Shown: positions 36,381 to 46,005, numbered from the stretch's first letter. The stretch is 64,000 nt of DNA from Pseudomonas aestuarii (GCF_027988105.1 NZ_JAQJZJ010000009.1:186001-250000); one strand, 5' to 3'. The notes: generated by a model from the sequence alone, not told the origin. Numbers and translations: made by a program.

Positions 36381-37040
36381 CTAGAACCCCCGCGCCAACA
36401 CGATATCGAACACCCCGCTGCGCCCTTCGCCGTCCGCCTGCAGCGCAATCACGCTGTCCGGGTGGCCGCTGGCCCAGGGATCCTTGGCGATGTAAGGGTC
36501 GCCCTCGAAGTACAGCTGCAGGGTCACCGGCACGTGCAGCGACTCCATCACCCGGAAGTGGATATGCGCCGGCCGGGTGATCCCGGCGTACTGCTCAAGC
36601 CCCGGGAGGTTCGGCGGTACCGGGTAGCGGCCGGGCATCACCGTCTCGATGCGGTAGCGGCCCTGGGCGTCGGTGTAGAGCATTCCGCGCAGGTGGAAAT
36701 TGCCCTTGTCGGTGAAGTTGCCCGGCGTCTGGGTGTCGTACAGGCCGGTGCTGTTGGCCTGCCAGATCTCGACCAGGGCGTTGGCGATCGGCGTGCTGCA
36801 GTCCGCGCTCAGCACCGTGCCGCTGACCACCAGTCGCTCGCCGGGCTCCTCCGGGCCGGCCAGTTTCGCCAGGAAAGGCGCGCCGAAACGGTAGTAGGGC
36901 CCGAGGATGTCGCCCTCGGTAGGCCGACAGATCTGCCGCGCCAGGACCGGCGAGGCCAGCAGGCCGCCGCCGAGGATGACGCCACCATAGAGAAAGTGAC
37001 GCCGCGAAAGGCCGGCGCCTGCCATTTGCCGCTTGTCCAT
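36381..37040 (-). CDS. Exported intradiol ring-cleavage dioxygenase-like protein
   Basis: A 219-residue protein of the protocatechuate/catechol dioxygenase fold. The N-terminus has a Tat-type signal (SRRHFLYGG, residues 12-20, then a hydrophobic stretch). Candidate iron ligands are Tyr in PGRYP and two His in RPAHIH; a further Tyr is in GLYDTQ. The start at 37040 has AGGAGG upstream. No beta-ketoadipate genes lie nearby. The substrate is unknown; aromatic ring cleavage in the periplasm is inferred. Confidence 0.87.
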   Translation of the reverse strand: MDKRQMAGAGLSRRHFLYGGVILGGGLLASPVLARQICRPTEGDILGPYYRFGAPFLAKLAGPEEPGERLVVSGTVLSADCSTPIANALVEIWQANSTGLYDTQTPGNFTDKGNFHLRGMLYTDAQGRYRIETVMPGRYPVPPNLPGLEQYAGITRPAHIHFRVMESLHVPVTLQLYFEGDPYIAKDPWASGHPDSVIALQADGEGRSGVFDIVLARGF

Positions 37041-37540
37041 CTCCGCCTCCTGGCCGGGGCATGCCCCGGACGTAACCATGACTGCACGTCGGGCGCAGCG
37101 GCGCATGTGAAGGGCCTGGCGTGTATTAATTCAGTCTAGCGAGTAACCCGCATAGCCACTCTGGAAAACGCTGCGCGGTTTTCCACGGGGTGGGCAACGC
37201 GCAGCTTGTCCACCTTGATGAGCAGACCGCCAACGGCAGCAAACACCGCAGCACGCTTTTGGCTTTTCAATGCGCGATCGCACAGACGCACCAACCTCCC
37301 CGTTCAGCAGACCGAAACCCAGCGAAGCGGGGTAACAGCCGCAGGCTGGCCCGAAGGTTGAGCGCAGCGAGTAGCGCAGCGAGTAGCGCAGCGAGTAGCG
37401 CAATCGTTGCGCAGCAGGTTGCGGCATGGATGCAGGAGGTGGAGTGAAGAAGGATGCCCTGGCAGGCTGGTCGGATGCCGTCCCGCCTCGGGGGCTTTGG
37501 GTTACCATGAGCGCATAATCTTCTGCGCAAGAGTCCCAGC
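37041..37540. other. Intergenic region with short tandem repeat
   Basis: About 500 bases between the divergent dioxygenase and phaR genes. Besides the 12-base tandem repeat near 37361 it shows no gene. Confidence 0.5.
37361..37396 (+). repeat. Three copies of a 12-base tandem repeat
   Basis: AGCGCAGCGAGT occurs three times in a row, with a fourth partial unit after it. Confidence 0.9.
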
Positions 37541-38065
37541 ATGTCTGATCGGAACCCGATCCGCCTGATCAAGAAGTATCCCAATCGTCGTCTCTACGAT
37601 ACCCAGACCAGTACCCACGTTACCCTGAGCGACATCCGCAGACTGGTCGTTGAGGAAGAGTCGTTCCAGGTGGTGGATGCCAAGACCGGCGAAGACCTGA
37701 CGCGCAGCATTCTGCTGCAGATCATTCAGGAAGCCGAGAGCGATGGCGAGCCGATCTTCTCCAGCGACATGCTCAAGGGCATCATCCGCTTCTACGGACC
37801 TTTCCAGGGCATGCTTGGCAGCTATCTGGAAAATAGCATCAAGGCGGTGGCTGACATCCAGGCGCAGACTGGCCAGCAATCGTCCCAGGCCTGGAGCGAC
37901 TTCATGAGCGGCCAAGTGCCGATGATGCAGAAGGTGATGGGGCAGTATGTCGAGCAATCTAAGCAGCTCTACCTGAACACGCAGAACCTGTTCGGCATGT
38001 TCCCGGGTTTTCCCGGTGCGGCTGGCCAGGCTGACAAAGACAAGAAGGATGACGACAAGACCTGA
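37541..38065 (+). CDS. phaR: Polyhydroxyalkanoate synthesis repressor PhaR
   Basis: A 174-residue protein with the N-terminal PHB/PHA accumulation regulator DNA-binding domain (IKKYPNRRLYDT, residues 10-21) and a C-terminal granule-associated region ending in a charged K/D tail. PhaR represses phasin synthesis until PHB is present, then binds the granule. Convergent with phaP; a hairpin lies between. Confidence 0.92.
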   Translation: MSDRNPIRLIKKYPNRRLYDTQTSTHVTLSDIRRLVVEEESFQVVDAKTGEDLTRSILLQIIQEAESDGEPIFSSDMLKGIIRFYGPFQGMLGSYLENSIKAVADIQAQTGQQSSQAWSDFMSGQVPMMQKVMGQYVEQSKQLYLNTQNLFGMFPGFPGAAGQADKDKKDDDKT

Positions 38066-38108
38066 TCAGGCTTGTCTTGCAGCACTTTCCAGCAAAACCA
38101 GGCAATAA

Positions 38109-38125
38109 CCCCGGCATCGCCGGGG
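38109..38125. terminator. Hairpin between the convergent phaR and phaP genes
   Basis: CCCCGGC (38109-38115) pairs with GCCGGGG (38119-38125) around a 3-base loop. It could end transcription from both sides. There is no strong T tract. Confidence 0.6.
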
Positions 38126-38150
38126 CCTTGCAGATCATTCCAAGCCAGGC

Positions 38151-38717
38151 TTACTTGCGTGCTCCGCCAGTCGCCTTGCTCGCCTCCGGGGTAGCCTGAC
38201 CGGCCGCTGCCGCTGCCGCGAGCCCACTCTCGGCCATTTCCGCCGCCTGCTTGGCGGTTTTCTGCGCGCTCTCATAGACGCTGTTGGCGCCCTCGACGGC
38301 CGACTTCATCATGGCGATGGCTGGCTCGGAGCCAGCTGGCGCATTCTTGGCAATTTCAGCTACCAGGTCCTGCATCTGCTGGGTGCTCTGGGCAGCCTGA
38401 CGCTCACCGAGCTTGGCGATATCGGCCTGAGTGCTGGAGAGCAGGTCGTAGACCTTGCGATTGAACTCCTGCAGGCGCTCAGCCTGTTGTGCGGGGTTGA
38501 CCATGCTGCTGAACGCGGCAGCGAAGCTTTGCGGGTCGCGAGCGGAGAACAGGGTGCGGACGTTGTTGAAGCTTTCCTCGCTGACGACGCGCATGGCGGC
38601 AAGCTGCAGCTGGCTGAGCTGCTCAACACTTTTCAGTACCTTGCCATTTACCTGCTCGAGCAGGTCGAGGTTGGCTTTCTGGTCAGCCTGCAGCTTTTCC
38701 GAATCGAAGAAGGACAT
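38151..38717 (-). CDS. phaP: Phasin, PHB granule-coating protein
   Basis: A 188-residue amphipathic helical protein with an alanine-rich tail, matching the phasin_2 family. It coats PHB granules and controls their number and size. AGGAG lies before the ATG. Neighbours phaR and phbBAC support the call. A TGCACTGCA site about 110 bases upstream is a candidate PhaR operator. Confidence 0.9.
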   Translation of the reverse strand: MSFFDSEKLQADQKANLDLLEQVNGKVLKSVEQLSQLQLAAMRVVSEESFNNVRTLFSARDPQSFAAAFSSMVNPAQQAERLQEFNRKVYDLLSSTQADIAKLGERQAAQSTQQMQDLVAEIAKNAPAGSEPAIAMMKSAVEGANSVYESAQKTAKQAAEMAESGLAAAAAAGQATPEASKATGGARK

Positions 38718-39187
38718 GGGTGAGTCTCCTGAGGATAGTGATGTTCAAAGGCCGTGCTGTCGCGCGCTTCTGCACTCGACTCGCTGACTCATTCTTGGCG
38801 ATCCAGCAACCGCGTGCAACTGTTTTTTTGCACTGCACAAAAATAACCACAAATAAGAAGAAACCGAACAGACCGCCCACCCGCACCGTCACACGGTCGC
38901 TACAGCGCTTCCAGTACCAAGGCCCCATGACGATCTGATGACGAGCAGCCATAATCCTGGCGCATGTTTTTGCATAACTGAAATAGCCAAACGCGAAGCG
39001 TGACGAATTGACGAACGGTTCATAATCTGACCCATAAGTCGTATTCATGTCTTCACAATTCGCGCGCATGATCCATTCGCCGGGACACCATCAGATGAGC
39101 CTCGACCGCCGCAAGGCGGGCCAGGTGCTCCGTCCGATCCTGCACCTGTTGCCCCGGCTTTCAATCGAAAAGTGGAGCTCATTCAGC
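38718..39187. other. Divergent control region of phaP and phbBAC
   Basis: About 470 bases with the candidate PhaR site. The frame of phbB stays open back to 39047, but no second gene is seen. Confidence 0.5.
38828..38840. promoter_or_regulatory. Candidate PhaR operator
   Basis: TTGCACTGCACAA, a TGCA-C-TGCA sequence resembling the TGC-rich sites bound by PhaR in other PHB producers. It is placed between phaP and phbB. Match by eye only. Confidence 0.35.
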
Positions 39188-39931
39188 ATGACGGACAAAC
39201 GAATTGCACTGGTAACCGGCGGCATGGGTGGTATCGGCACGGCGATCAGCCGGCGCCTCTACCGTGACGGTTTCATCGTGGTGGTGGGCTGCAGCGCGCA
39301 GTCCACACGCAAGGAAGCCTGGCTGGAGCAGCAACGGCAAGAAGGCTTCGAGTTCCACTGCGTGACTGGCGATATCACCGTCTGGGACGACACCGTGCGG
39401 GCCTTCGCCGAGGTTCGCGAGCAGGTCGGTGCGGTCGACGTGCTGGTCAACAATGCCGGCATCACCCGCGACACCACGTTCAAGCGAATGACCCCCGACG
39501 ACTGGAACGCGGTGATTGCCACCAATCTCAATGGCCTGTTCAACACCTCCAAGCAGGTCGTCGACTCGATGGTCGAGCGCGGCTGGGGCCGCATCATCAA
39601 CATCTCCTCGGTCAACGGCCAGCGTGGCCAGTTCGGCCAGACCAACTACTCGGCCGCCAAGGCCGGCATTCACGGCTTCACCATGGCGCTGGCCCGCGAA
39701 GTGGCGAGCAAGGGCGTCACCGTCAACACCATTTCTCCCGGCTATATCCTCACCGACATGACCGCGGTCATCCGCGAAGACGTGATGGAGAAGATCGTCG
39801 CCGGGATTCCGGCCGGGCGCCTCGGCCAGCCCGACGAGATCGCCTCCATGGTCGCCTGGCTGGCTGGCACAGAAGCCGGCTACGCCACTGGCGCGGACTT
39901 CTCGATCAACGGCGGCCTGAACATGGCCTGA
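39188..39931 (+). CDS. phbB: Acetoacetyl-CoA reductase
   Basis: A 247-residue short-chain dehydrogenase that reduces acetoacetyl-CoA to (R)-3-hydroxybutyryl-CoA with NADPH. The cofactor motif TGGMGGIG (residues 9-16) and the active-site YSAAK are present. The ATG at 39188 matches the PhaB N-terminus; the frame open to 39047 is not used. First of phbB-phbA-phbC. Confidence 0.93.
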   Translation: MTDKRIALVTGGMGGIGTAISRRLYRDGFIVVVGCSAQSTRKEAWLEQQRQEGFEFHCVTGDITVWDDTVRAFAEVREQVGAVDVLVNNAGITRDTTFKRMTPDDWNAVIATNLNGLFNTSKQVVDSMVERGWGRIINISSVNGQRGQFGQTNYSAAKAGIHGFTMALAREVASKGVTVNTISPGYILTDMTAVIREDVMEKIVAGIPAGRLGQPDEIASMVAWLAGTEAGYATGADFSINGGLNMA

Positions 39932-40007
39932 CCAGGGTCCGGCTGATTTTCGGCGGCTGCCCCACCGGGCAATCGCCTCCTCCTTCGCTTGCCGCAGAGA
40001 TCTGAAC

Positions 40008-41189
40008 ATGAACGATGTTGTCATTGTCGCCGCCACCCGTACCGCCATCGGCAGCTTCCAGGGCGGTCTGAGCGCCATTTCCGCTCCCGACCTGGGTGCC
40101 GCCGTGATTCGCCAATTGCTTGCCCAGGCCGGCGTGCAGCCGAACGCCATCGACGAAGTGATCCTCGGCCAGGTGCTGACCGCCGGCTCCGGGCAGAACC
40201 CCGCGCGCCAGGCCGCGATCAAGGCTGGCCTTCCCCCTGAAGTCCCGGCCATGACCCTGAACAAGGTCTGCGGCTCCGGCCTCAAGGCCGTGCAGCTGGC
40301 TGCCCAGGCGATACGCTGCGGCGATGCCGAGCTGGTGATCGCTGGCGGCCAGGAGAACATGAGCCTGGCGCCCTATGTGCTGCCCAAGGCGCGTACCGGC
40401 CTGCGCATGGGCCACGCCGAACTGCTCGACAGCATGGTCAAGGATGGCCTATGGGATGCTTTCAACGATTACCACATGGGCGTTACCGCCGAGAACCTGG
40501 CCGCGCAATACGGCATCGGCCGTGAGCAGCAGGATGCCTTCGCGGCCACCTCGCAGCAGAAGGCCGCCGCCGCCATCGAAGGTGGGCGCTTCAAGGATGA
40601 GATCACCCCGATCCTGATCCCGCAGCGCAAGGGCGATCCGCTGGTCTTCGATACCGACGAACAGCCGCGTGGCGATACCACCCTCGACAGCCTCGGCAAG
40701 CTGCGTCCGGCTTTCAGCCAGGGCGGTAGCGTGACCGCCGGCAACGCCTCGACCCTCAACGACGGCGCCGCCGTGGTGCTGCTCGCCAGTGCGAAAAAGG
40801 CCGCCGAGCTGGGCCTGCCGGTGCTGGCGACGATCAAGGCCTATGCCAGTGCCGGGGTCGATCCGGCGGTGATGGGCATAGGTCCGGTAGCGGCCACCCG
40901 CCGCTGCCTGGCAAAGGCCGGCTGGGGCATCGATGAGCTCGACCTCATCGAGGCCAACGAGGCCTTCGCCGTGCAGGCGCTGAGCGTCAATCAGGAACTG
41001 GGCTGGGATAGCGCCAAGATCAACGTCAACGGCGGCGCCATTGCCCTCGGTCATCCGATTGGCGCTTCCGGCTGCCGCATCCTGGTCACCCTGCTGCACG
41101 AGCTGCAGCGCCGCAACCTGAGCAAGGGCCTGGCCACCCTGTGCATCGGTGGCGGCCAGGGCGTGGCTCTGGCAGTTGAGCGCCAATAG
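40008..41189 (+). CDS. phbA: Acetyl-CoA acetyltransferase (beta-ketothiolase)
   Basis: A 393-residue thiolase that condenses two acetyl-CoA into acetoacetyl-CoA, the first step of PHB synthesis. The acyl cysteine in VCGSG, the histidine in GHPIGASG and the second cysteine in CIGGGQG are all in place. It follows phbB by 76 bases in the same direction. Confidence 0.95.
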   Translation: MNDVVIVAATRTAIGSFQGGLSAISAPDLGAAVIRQLLAQAGVQPNAIDEVILGQVLTAGSGQNPARQAAIKAGLPPEVPAMTLNKVCGSGLKAVQLAAQAIRCGDAELVIAGGQENMSLAPYVLPKARTGLRMGHAELLDSMVKDGLWDAFNDYHMGVTAENLAAQYGIGREQQDAFAATSQQKAAAAIEGGRFKDEITPILIPQRKGDPLVFDTDEQPRGDTTLDSLGKLRPAFSQGGSVTAGNASTLNDGAAVVLLASAKKAAELGLPVLATIKAYASAGVDPAVMGIGPVAATRRCLAKAGWGIDELDLIEANEAFAVQALSVNQELGWDSAKINVNGGAIALGHPIGASGCRILVTLLHELQRRNLSKGLATLCIGGGQGVALAVERQ

Positions 41190-41288
41190 GGCTGAGTGAT
41201 TGACCCCGGCCTGGCCTGAGGGTCACGCCGGCATCGCTCAGACATCCGCCCCACCTCCAGCAGACTTCTCAGATAGCGGACACTAGTT

Positions 41289-42995
41289 ATGGAAAACGCT
41301 ACAGCCTTCACCTCATTTTTCTCGCCCAACCTGCCGTTCGGCGTGCGCCTGACGTTGGAACAACTGCACTTATGGGTACGCCTAAATCCTTGGTTCCAGG
41401 GCAATGACACCGATGCCTGGTTCGAGGTAGATAGCGCTGTCCTCGAGAGCCTGCAGGCCGAATACAACGGCGAATGGATGCAGCTGAGCATGCAGACGCT
41501 GACCCAGCAGCCGTTTACCTTCAGCGACAAGCGCTTTGCCGGCACTGCCTGGAGTCAGCCGCTGTTCGGCTCGTTGGCAGCCCTCTATCTGCTCAACTCG
41601 CGCTTTCTCATGCGCCTGCTCGGGGCGCTCCCGATCGAATCCGGCAAGATGCGTCAGCGCCTGGACTACCTGGTGGAACAACTGGTCGCCGCCGCCGCGC
41701 CAAGCAACTACCTCAACAGCAATCCCGAAGCCCTCGATCGAGCCGTACAGACCCAGGGCGCCAGCCTGTTCAGCGGTCTGTTGAACCTGGCCAGCGACAT
41801 GCGCGAAGGCAAGTTGCGCCAGTGCGACAGTGGCGCCTTCGAGGTCGGCGTCAACCTGGCCACGACCCCGGGTCAGGTGGTCTACCAGAACCCGCTGTTC
41901 CAGCTGATCCAGTACTCGCCGCAGACCAAGAAACAGCACCAGCGTCCGCTGCTGATCGTGCCGCCGATGATCAACAAGTTCTACATCCTCGACCTGCAGC
42001 CGGAGAGTTCGTTCGTGCGCCATGCCCTCGAACAGGGCCACCAGGTGTTCCTGGTGTCCTGGCGCGATGCCGACGCGAGCATTGCCGACGCCAGCTGGGA
42101 CGATTATGTCGAGCAGGGCATCCTCGAGGCGATCAAGGTCACCCAGCGCATAAGCGCCCTGGAACAACTCAACATCCTCGGCTATTGTGTCGGCGGCACC
42201 CTGCTCTCCTGCGGTCTCGCCGTCCTGGCCGCGCGCGGCGAGAAACCGGCTGCCAGCCTGACCCTGCTGGTCTCGCTGCTCGACTACGAGGACGCCGGAG
42301 TGCTGAGCATCTTCATCGACGAAGCAACCGTCAGCTACCGCGAACGCACCATCGGCGGCGAGGGTGGGCCCTTCGGCCTGTTCCGCGGCGAGGACATGGG
42401 CAACACCTTCTCGCAGCTGCGCCCCAACGAGCTGTGGTGGAACTACAGCGTCGAGAAATACCTCAAGGGCCAGAAACCGCGGCCGCTCGACCTGCTGTAC
42501 TGGAACAACGACAGTACCAACCTGCCCGGCCCCATGTACTGCTGGTACCTGCGCCACACCTACCTGCAGAACGACCTGAAGAGCGGCAAGCTGCAATGCT
42601 GCGGCGAGGTGCTCGATTTGGGCAAACTCGACATGCCGACCTACCTGGTCGGTACCCGCGAGGACCATATCGTGCCCTGGGCCGGCGCCTATGCCAGCAC
42701 CCGCCTATTCAAGGGGCCGCTGCGCTTCGTGCTCGGCGGCTCCGGGCACATCGCCGGGATCATCAATCCACCACAGAAGAACAAACGCGGCTACTGGACC
42801 AACCCCGAGCTGCAGGCCGACCCGGACACCTGGCTGGCCGGCGCCGAGGAACACCCCGGCAGCTGGTGGAGCAACTGGGCCGAATGGCTGAGCGAATACG
42901 CCGGCAAAAGCGTCGCGCCGGTCGCCAGCCTCGGCTCGGAGCAATACCCGCCACTGGAGGCGGCACCCGGCCAGTACGTAAAGCGACGCGGCTGA
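41289..42995 (+). CDS. phbC: Class I poly(3-hydroxybutyrate) synthase
   Basis: A 568-residue synthase that polymerises 3-hydroxybutyryl-CoA. The lipase-like box GYCVG (298-302) has Cys300 as nucleophile; the aspartate in TREDHIVPW and the histidine in GSGHIAG complete the triad. Size and partners phbB and phbA fit class I, short-chain synthases, not the class II medium-chain PhaC1/PhaC2 usual in Pseudomonas. About 100 bases follow phbA. Confidence 0.94.
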   Translation: MENATAFTSFFSPNLPFGVRLTLEQLHLWVRLNPWFQGNDTDAWFEVDSAVLESLQAEYNGEWMQLSMQTLTQQPFTFSDKRFAGTAWSQPLFGSLAALYLLNSRFLMRLLGALPIESGKMRQRLDYLVEQLVAAAAPSNYLNSNPEALDRAVQTQGASLFSGLLNLASDMREGKLRQCDSGAFEVGVNLATTPGQVVYQNPLFQLIQYSPQTKKQHQRPLLIVPPMINKFYILDLQPESSFVRHALEQGHQVFLVSWRDADASIADASWDDYVEQGILEAIKVTQRISALEQLNILGYCVGGTLLSCGLAVLAARGEKPAASLTLLVSLLDYEDAGVLSIFIDEATVSYRERTIGGEGGPFGLFRGEDMGNTFSQLRPNELWWNYSVEKYLKGQKPRPLDLLYWNNDSTNLPGPMYCWYLRHTYLQNDLKSGKLQCCGEVLDLGKLDMPTYLVGTREDHIVPWAGAYASTRLFKGPLRFVLGGSGHIAGIINPPQKNKRGYWTNPELQADPDTWLAGAEEHPGSWWSNWAEWLSEYAGKSVAPVASLGSEQYPPLEAAPGQYVKRRG

Positions 42996-43113
42996 GCCGG
43001 ACGAGCCCATGCACCCGGGCCGACCAGAGTCTTCCCGGCCCGCTGCAACATGACTGCAGATGGGCCGCGCCAAAAGGCCTTGCGCCTGGCCAGCGCAGCC
43101 GAGCAGGGCGCGG
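42996..43113. other. Intergenic region after phbC
   Basis: No gene seen. With the following pseudogene it separates phbC from the solute-binding protein gene. Confidence 0.4.
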
Positions 43114-43393
43114 CTAACCCTGTTGGTCGACCACCACCGCATGGCTGTAGATCAGGCTGCCGTCGCTGGCCCGGCGCCCGAGCAGATGGAAGTGGCCGCG
43201 CTGGTCCGGGCTTACATGGACACGCAACGGGCACTCGGACAAGGGCCGGCACTGCACCGGAGTACTCCGGCTCCAGCGTACCCATGTCGGCCTCGATCAT
43301 GACGCCAGACCCTTGGTCTTCTGCAGCTGTTCCTCGGCCTGCTCCAGACGCAGAGGGTCCGCTTCGTTGACGTGACAAAGGCGCGCCCCCCGA
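43114..43393 (-). pseudogene. Frameshifted copy of the gene at 63277-63615
   Basis: The C-terminal part is open and ends with a TAG at 43114-43116 after VDQQG, matching VMIDQLG of the intact protein. The stretch PDQRGHFHLLGRRASDG is almost the same in both. Toward the N-terminus the match continues in another frame (EADMGTLEPEYS, then LRLEQAEEQLQK), so at least one frameshift is present and the first ~28 codons are gone. Confidence 0.82.
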
Positions 43394-43473
43394 ACCCAGC
43401 TCAATAATGCGACCGCCCGTGGCGGGCTGGCAGGTGACATCTGCGACGGCAGATCGCCTGCACCTGCTATGGC

Positions 43474-44286
43474 CTATTTGTGCTTGCGCCCATAACGAAA
43501 CCCAGTGGTTACCCACGGCGGCATGTTTGCCTGCAGCTGTTGATAGCCCTGCACATAAAAGCCCTCATCATTGAGCTGCTCGAATGTACTCGCCAGCAGC
43601 TTGGCATCGGCAGGCAGCAGCGTGCTGTTACTCAGGTAGATACCGGTACTGCCCCACTCCAAATCTTCGATTGGTTCGCCATGCAGGGTGTCATTGAGGC
43701 CCAGTGCGGCGGCTTCGGTGGTCACGATCGAGGCCATGACAATCGCCGCATCAATACGGCCGGCCTGCAACATACGCAACATGATGCCGGGGTCTTTGAC
43801 CAACCGCAGTTGCCCTTGAGCTTCGAGAAGCTCGATCAGTTCGGCGGTGCGCGGTCCATAGTCATGACCACGCACAAACGTGAAGGTCAGCCCCGAATGC
43901 AGAATGGCCTCCATTGAATTGAGCCGCTGGGGCCGCTCCTTCATGCTCAGCAGTGAGACACCTTCCTGCACGAACTGGTCATAGAACACCCCGGAATCAT
44001 CGCGCCAGCCGGTGCGAATCGCCGCAGGCACAACATCCGCCTGCTGGTGCGCCAGCATGTACCAGGCGCGCGCTCGTGGCACATCGACATAGACAAAATG
44101 ACAGCCCGTACGCTGGCTCACTTCATCCAGATAATCGACCGATATCCCACCCCGCTGCCCGCCAGTAGCGTTGAGATCGACGCCAACATCGCTGAACGGC
44201 ACCACGATGTCACGGGAACACTCGGCTTGCGCCACCGTCACCGCCGCCAGGCAAACCAGCCCGAACAGATACTGCCTACAACACAT
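43474..44286 (-). CDS. Periplasmic solute-binding protein, family 3 type
   Basis: A 270-residue protein with a signal peptide (residues 1-21, cleavage after AQA) and the fold pattern of extracellular solute-binding proteins (ligand residues near PRARAW; a domain swap region around 110-200). No transporter genes lie nearby, so it may feed a distant ABC system or act as a sensor. The substrate cannot be told. Confidence 0.78.
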   Translation of the reverse strand: MCCRQYLFGLVCLAAVTVAQAECSRDIVVPFSDVGVDLNATGGQRGGISVDYLDEVSQRTGCHFVYVDVPRARAWYMLAHQQADVVPAAIRTGWRDDSGVFYDQFVQEGVSLLSMKERPQRLNSMEAILHSGLTFTFVRGHDYGPRTAELIELLEAQGQLRLVKDPGIMLRMLQAGRIDAAIVMASIVTTEAAALGLNDTLHGEPIEDLEWGSTGIYLSNSTLLPADAKLLASTFEQLNDEGFYVQGYQQLQANMPPWVTTGFRYGRKHK

Positions 44287-45055
44287 CGGACCTCTCCGCT
44301 AACGGACTCAATACAACAGGTGCGGCCAACTAGACGCCGCAGGTCTGCGTGACCGCGCAGCACGCAACCTCATCTTGATCCGATGGCTACGCCGCTCTCG
44401 GGACTTGCGCCTGGGCCATGGCGCTCAAGAAATCTGGCCGGTTACCACGCTGCTGGCGACTGCAACCAGGCCCCAGCAAGACAGGCCGCGCCGACCGAGC
44501 AATGCCCTGCATTGCGGCAGCAATCGCGGAAAAGCGAAAGGCCGCGGCGTGCCAGGGCTACAGCATAATGCCGGACAAAACCGCTGCCTGCGCGGCGATT
44601 TTTTCAGTACCCGCCCCTTACCGCGCGGCTACTGGCTGCTCCATGCGCCGGGTCGCATGGCGCTCTGCACGTGCAGCAGGGCTGCCTGCCACCCGGTGGG
44701 CGCGACGCGAAGCAGTGCCCACATAGCTCTTGCAGGTTGCGTTGGGTGGCTTGCGTGCATACCGCGATCCGCATGCGAGCTGGCAGCCATGCAACCTCGG
44801 TGTTGGCCGCTGGCAAGCACCGCTACACAGGGGCGGAGCATCGAAGGGCCGCTGTCCGATAGCCGCGCGCCACAAAGCATCGCGGCCATGGCCCGCTCCC
44901 ACAGGGCCGGTTGCTATCCGTGGATTTGCAAGATGGGTTGCAGATCGTTGCCACGTCGAAGCGTCGAACCGTCCGCGTGGGAACGATCGGAGGGGGGTTA
45001 CAATGCCGCCATCACCGATTCCCCCAATCGGGCAAGCGCCGGAGCCAGACTCACG
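44287..45055. other. Intergenic region with hairpin repeat
   Basis: About 770 bases without a convincing gene. CGTTGCCAC at 44946-44954 pairs with GTGGGAACG at 44977-44985. The segment near 44876-44935 resembles the end of the long repeat at 30770-30825 (CATCGCGGCC..., ...TATCCGT.GATTTG). Confidence 0.55.
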
Positions 45056-45742
45056 ATGTTCACCCTTGTACACCTGGACAACCCGCCACCGGAGTCACTG
45101 AAAAGCCAGATCCTGCAGATGGTGTTGGACTACCTCAGCGACATCAGCCCGGTGTCGCTGACGCCGAGCAATCCCCTCTACCAGCTGTACCAGTACGTGA
45201 TCGGCTACGAGATGCACCTGTATCTGCAGGCCATGGACAGCGCCCTGGATAGCAGCGCGCAGCTGATCCTGGCCCTGGACGACCTGGACCCCTCCCAGGT
45301 GCTGGGCTTTGCCCTTTACCTGCCGGCCAAGGATGACCCCGATGCCTGCACCCTGGCCTATATGGCCGTGCAGACCAGCCAGCGCCGGCGCGGTATTGCC
45401 CGGGCCATGCTGCAGCGCATGGTCACTCGCCACCCCCATGCCGAACTGGCCTGTGTGGCCAGCAAGGTGCCGACCTTCGAGGCCATGGGTTTTCAGGTGC
45501 TGGCGGCGCGGGGGCCGCAGGTGCTGATGAGCACCCGCGAGCAGCGCTCGGACGGCATGGTCGCGGTGCAGGACCTGACGCCCATCTTCCAATCCACGGA
45601 AGTCCGGCAGATCCACGCCTACCTGGTGAAGCAGCACGGCCAAAAGGCCATGAGCGAGGCGGAAAAACAGCGCGATCGCCAGCTCGACCAGATGGCCCAG
45701 CACGCTCAGGCGCTGGTCCGCGAGCGTCTTATCCTGCATTGA
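45056..45742 (+). CDS. GNAT-family acetyltransferase
   Basis: A 228-residue protein with a central GNAT domain: the acetyl-CoA binding loop (QRRRGIARAML) near residues 106-116. The N-terminal ~75 residues and the C-terminal coiled, charged tail are less typical. The ATG at 45056 is the likely start; the frame is open far upstream without support. Substrate unknown. A 185-base stretch of this gene (45145-45329) is repeated almost exactly at 48784-48968. Confidence 0.85.
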   Translation: MFTLVHLDNPPPESLKSQILQMVLDYLSDISPVSLTPSNPLYQLYQYVIGYEMHLYLQAMDSALDSSAQLILALDDLDPSQVLGFALYLPAKDDPDACTLAYMAVQTSQRRRGIARAMLQRMVTRHPHAELACVASKVPTFEAMGFQVLAARGPQVLMSTREQRSDGMVAVQDLTPIFQSTEVRQIHAYLVKQHGQKAMSEAEKQRDRQLDQMAQHAQALVRERLILH

Positions 45743-45834
45743 TGTCTATGAATTTCAGTTGCTTGGCCAGGCCACCCCGAGCGACCCAGCAGTGAGCGGG
45801 GCGCAACCAGCAGAATGGCCAACAGCGTTCAGTT

Positions 45835-45874
45835 CGTTCCCACCTCGAGGCGTCGAACCGTGCGCGTGGGAGCG
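45835..45874. repeat. CGTTCCCAC / GTGGGAGCG hairpin
   Basis: Arms at 45835-45843 and 45866-45874. The central CGTCGAACCGT is shared with the hairpin at 44946-44985, so the two are one family flanking the GNAT gene. Confidence 0.65.
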
Positions 45875-46005
45875 AGCGGATCAAGCTGTCAGCTGACCCG
45901 TCCTCCGCGCCTAAGCTACATTTCCTGTACGTCCTTGCCGCAATGGCATACCCATGCCGGCGGCAAAGGTTGCTCAATCCAACTGCCCGCACACCGGGAG
46001 TGGCC

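Noticed and set aside
39047..39187. Longer N-terminus of phbB
   Set aside because: The extension has no match to the SDR family, whose nucleotide-binding strand starts right after the ATG at 39188.
41474..43117. 547-residue plus-strand frame over phbC
   Set aside because: Shifted-frame shadow of phbC with Arg/Pro-rich composition.
44375..45055. Upstream extension of the GNAT gene
   Set aside because: The open frame before 45056 has no homology, and GNAT proteins do not need it.
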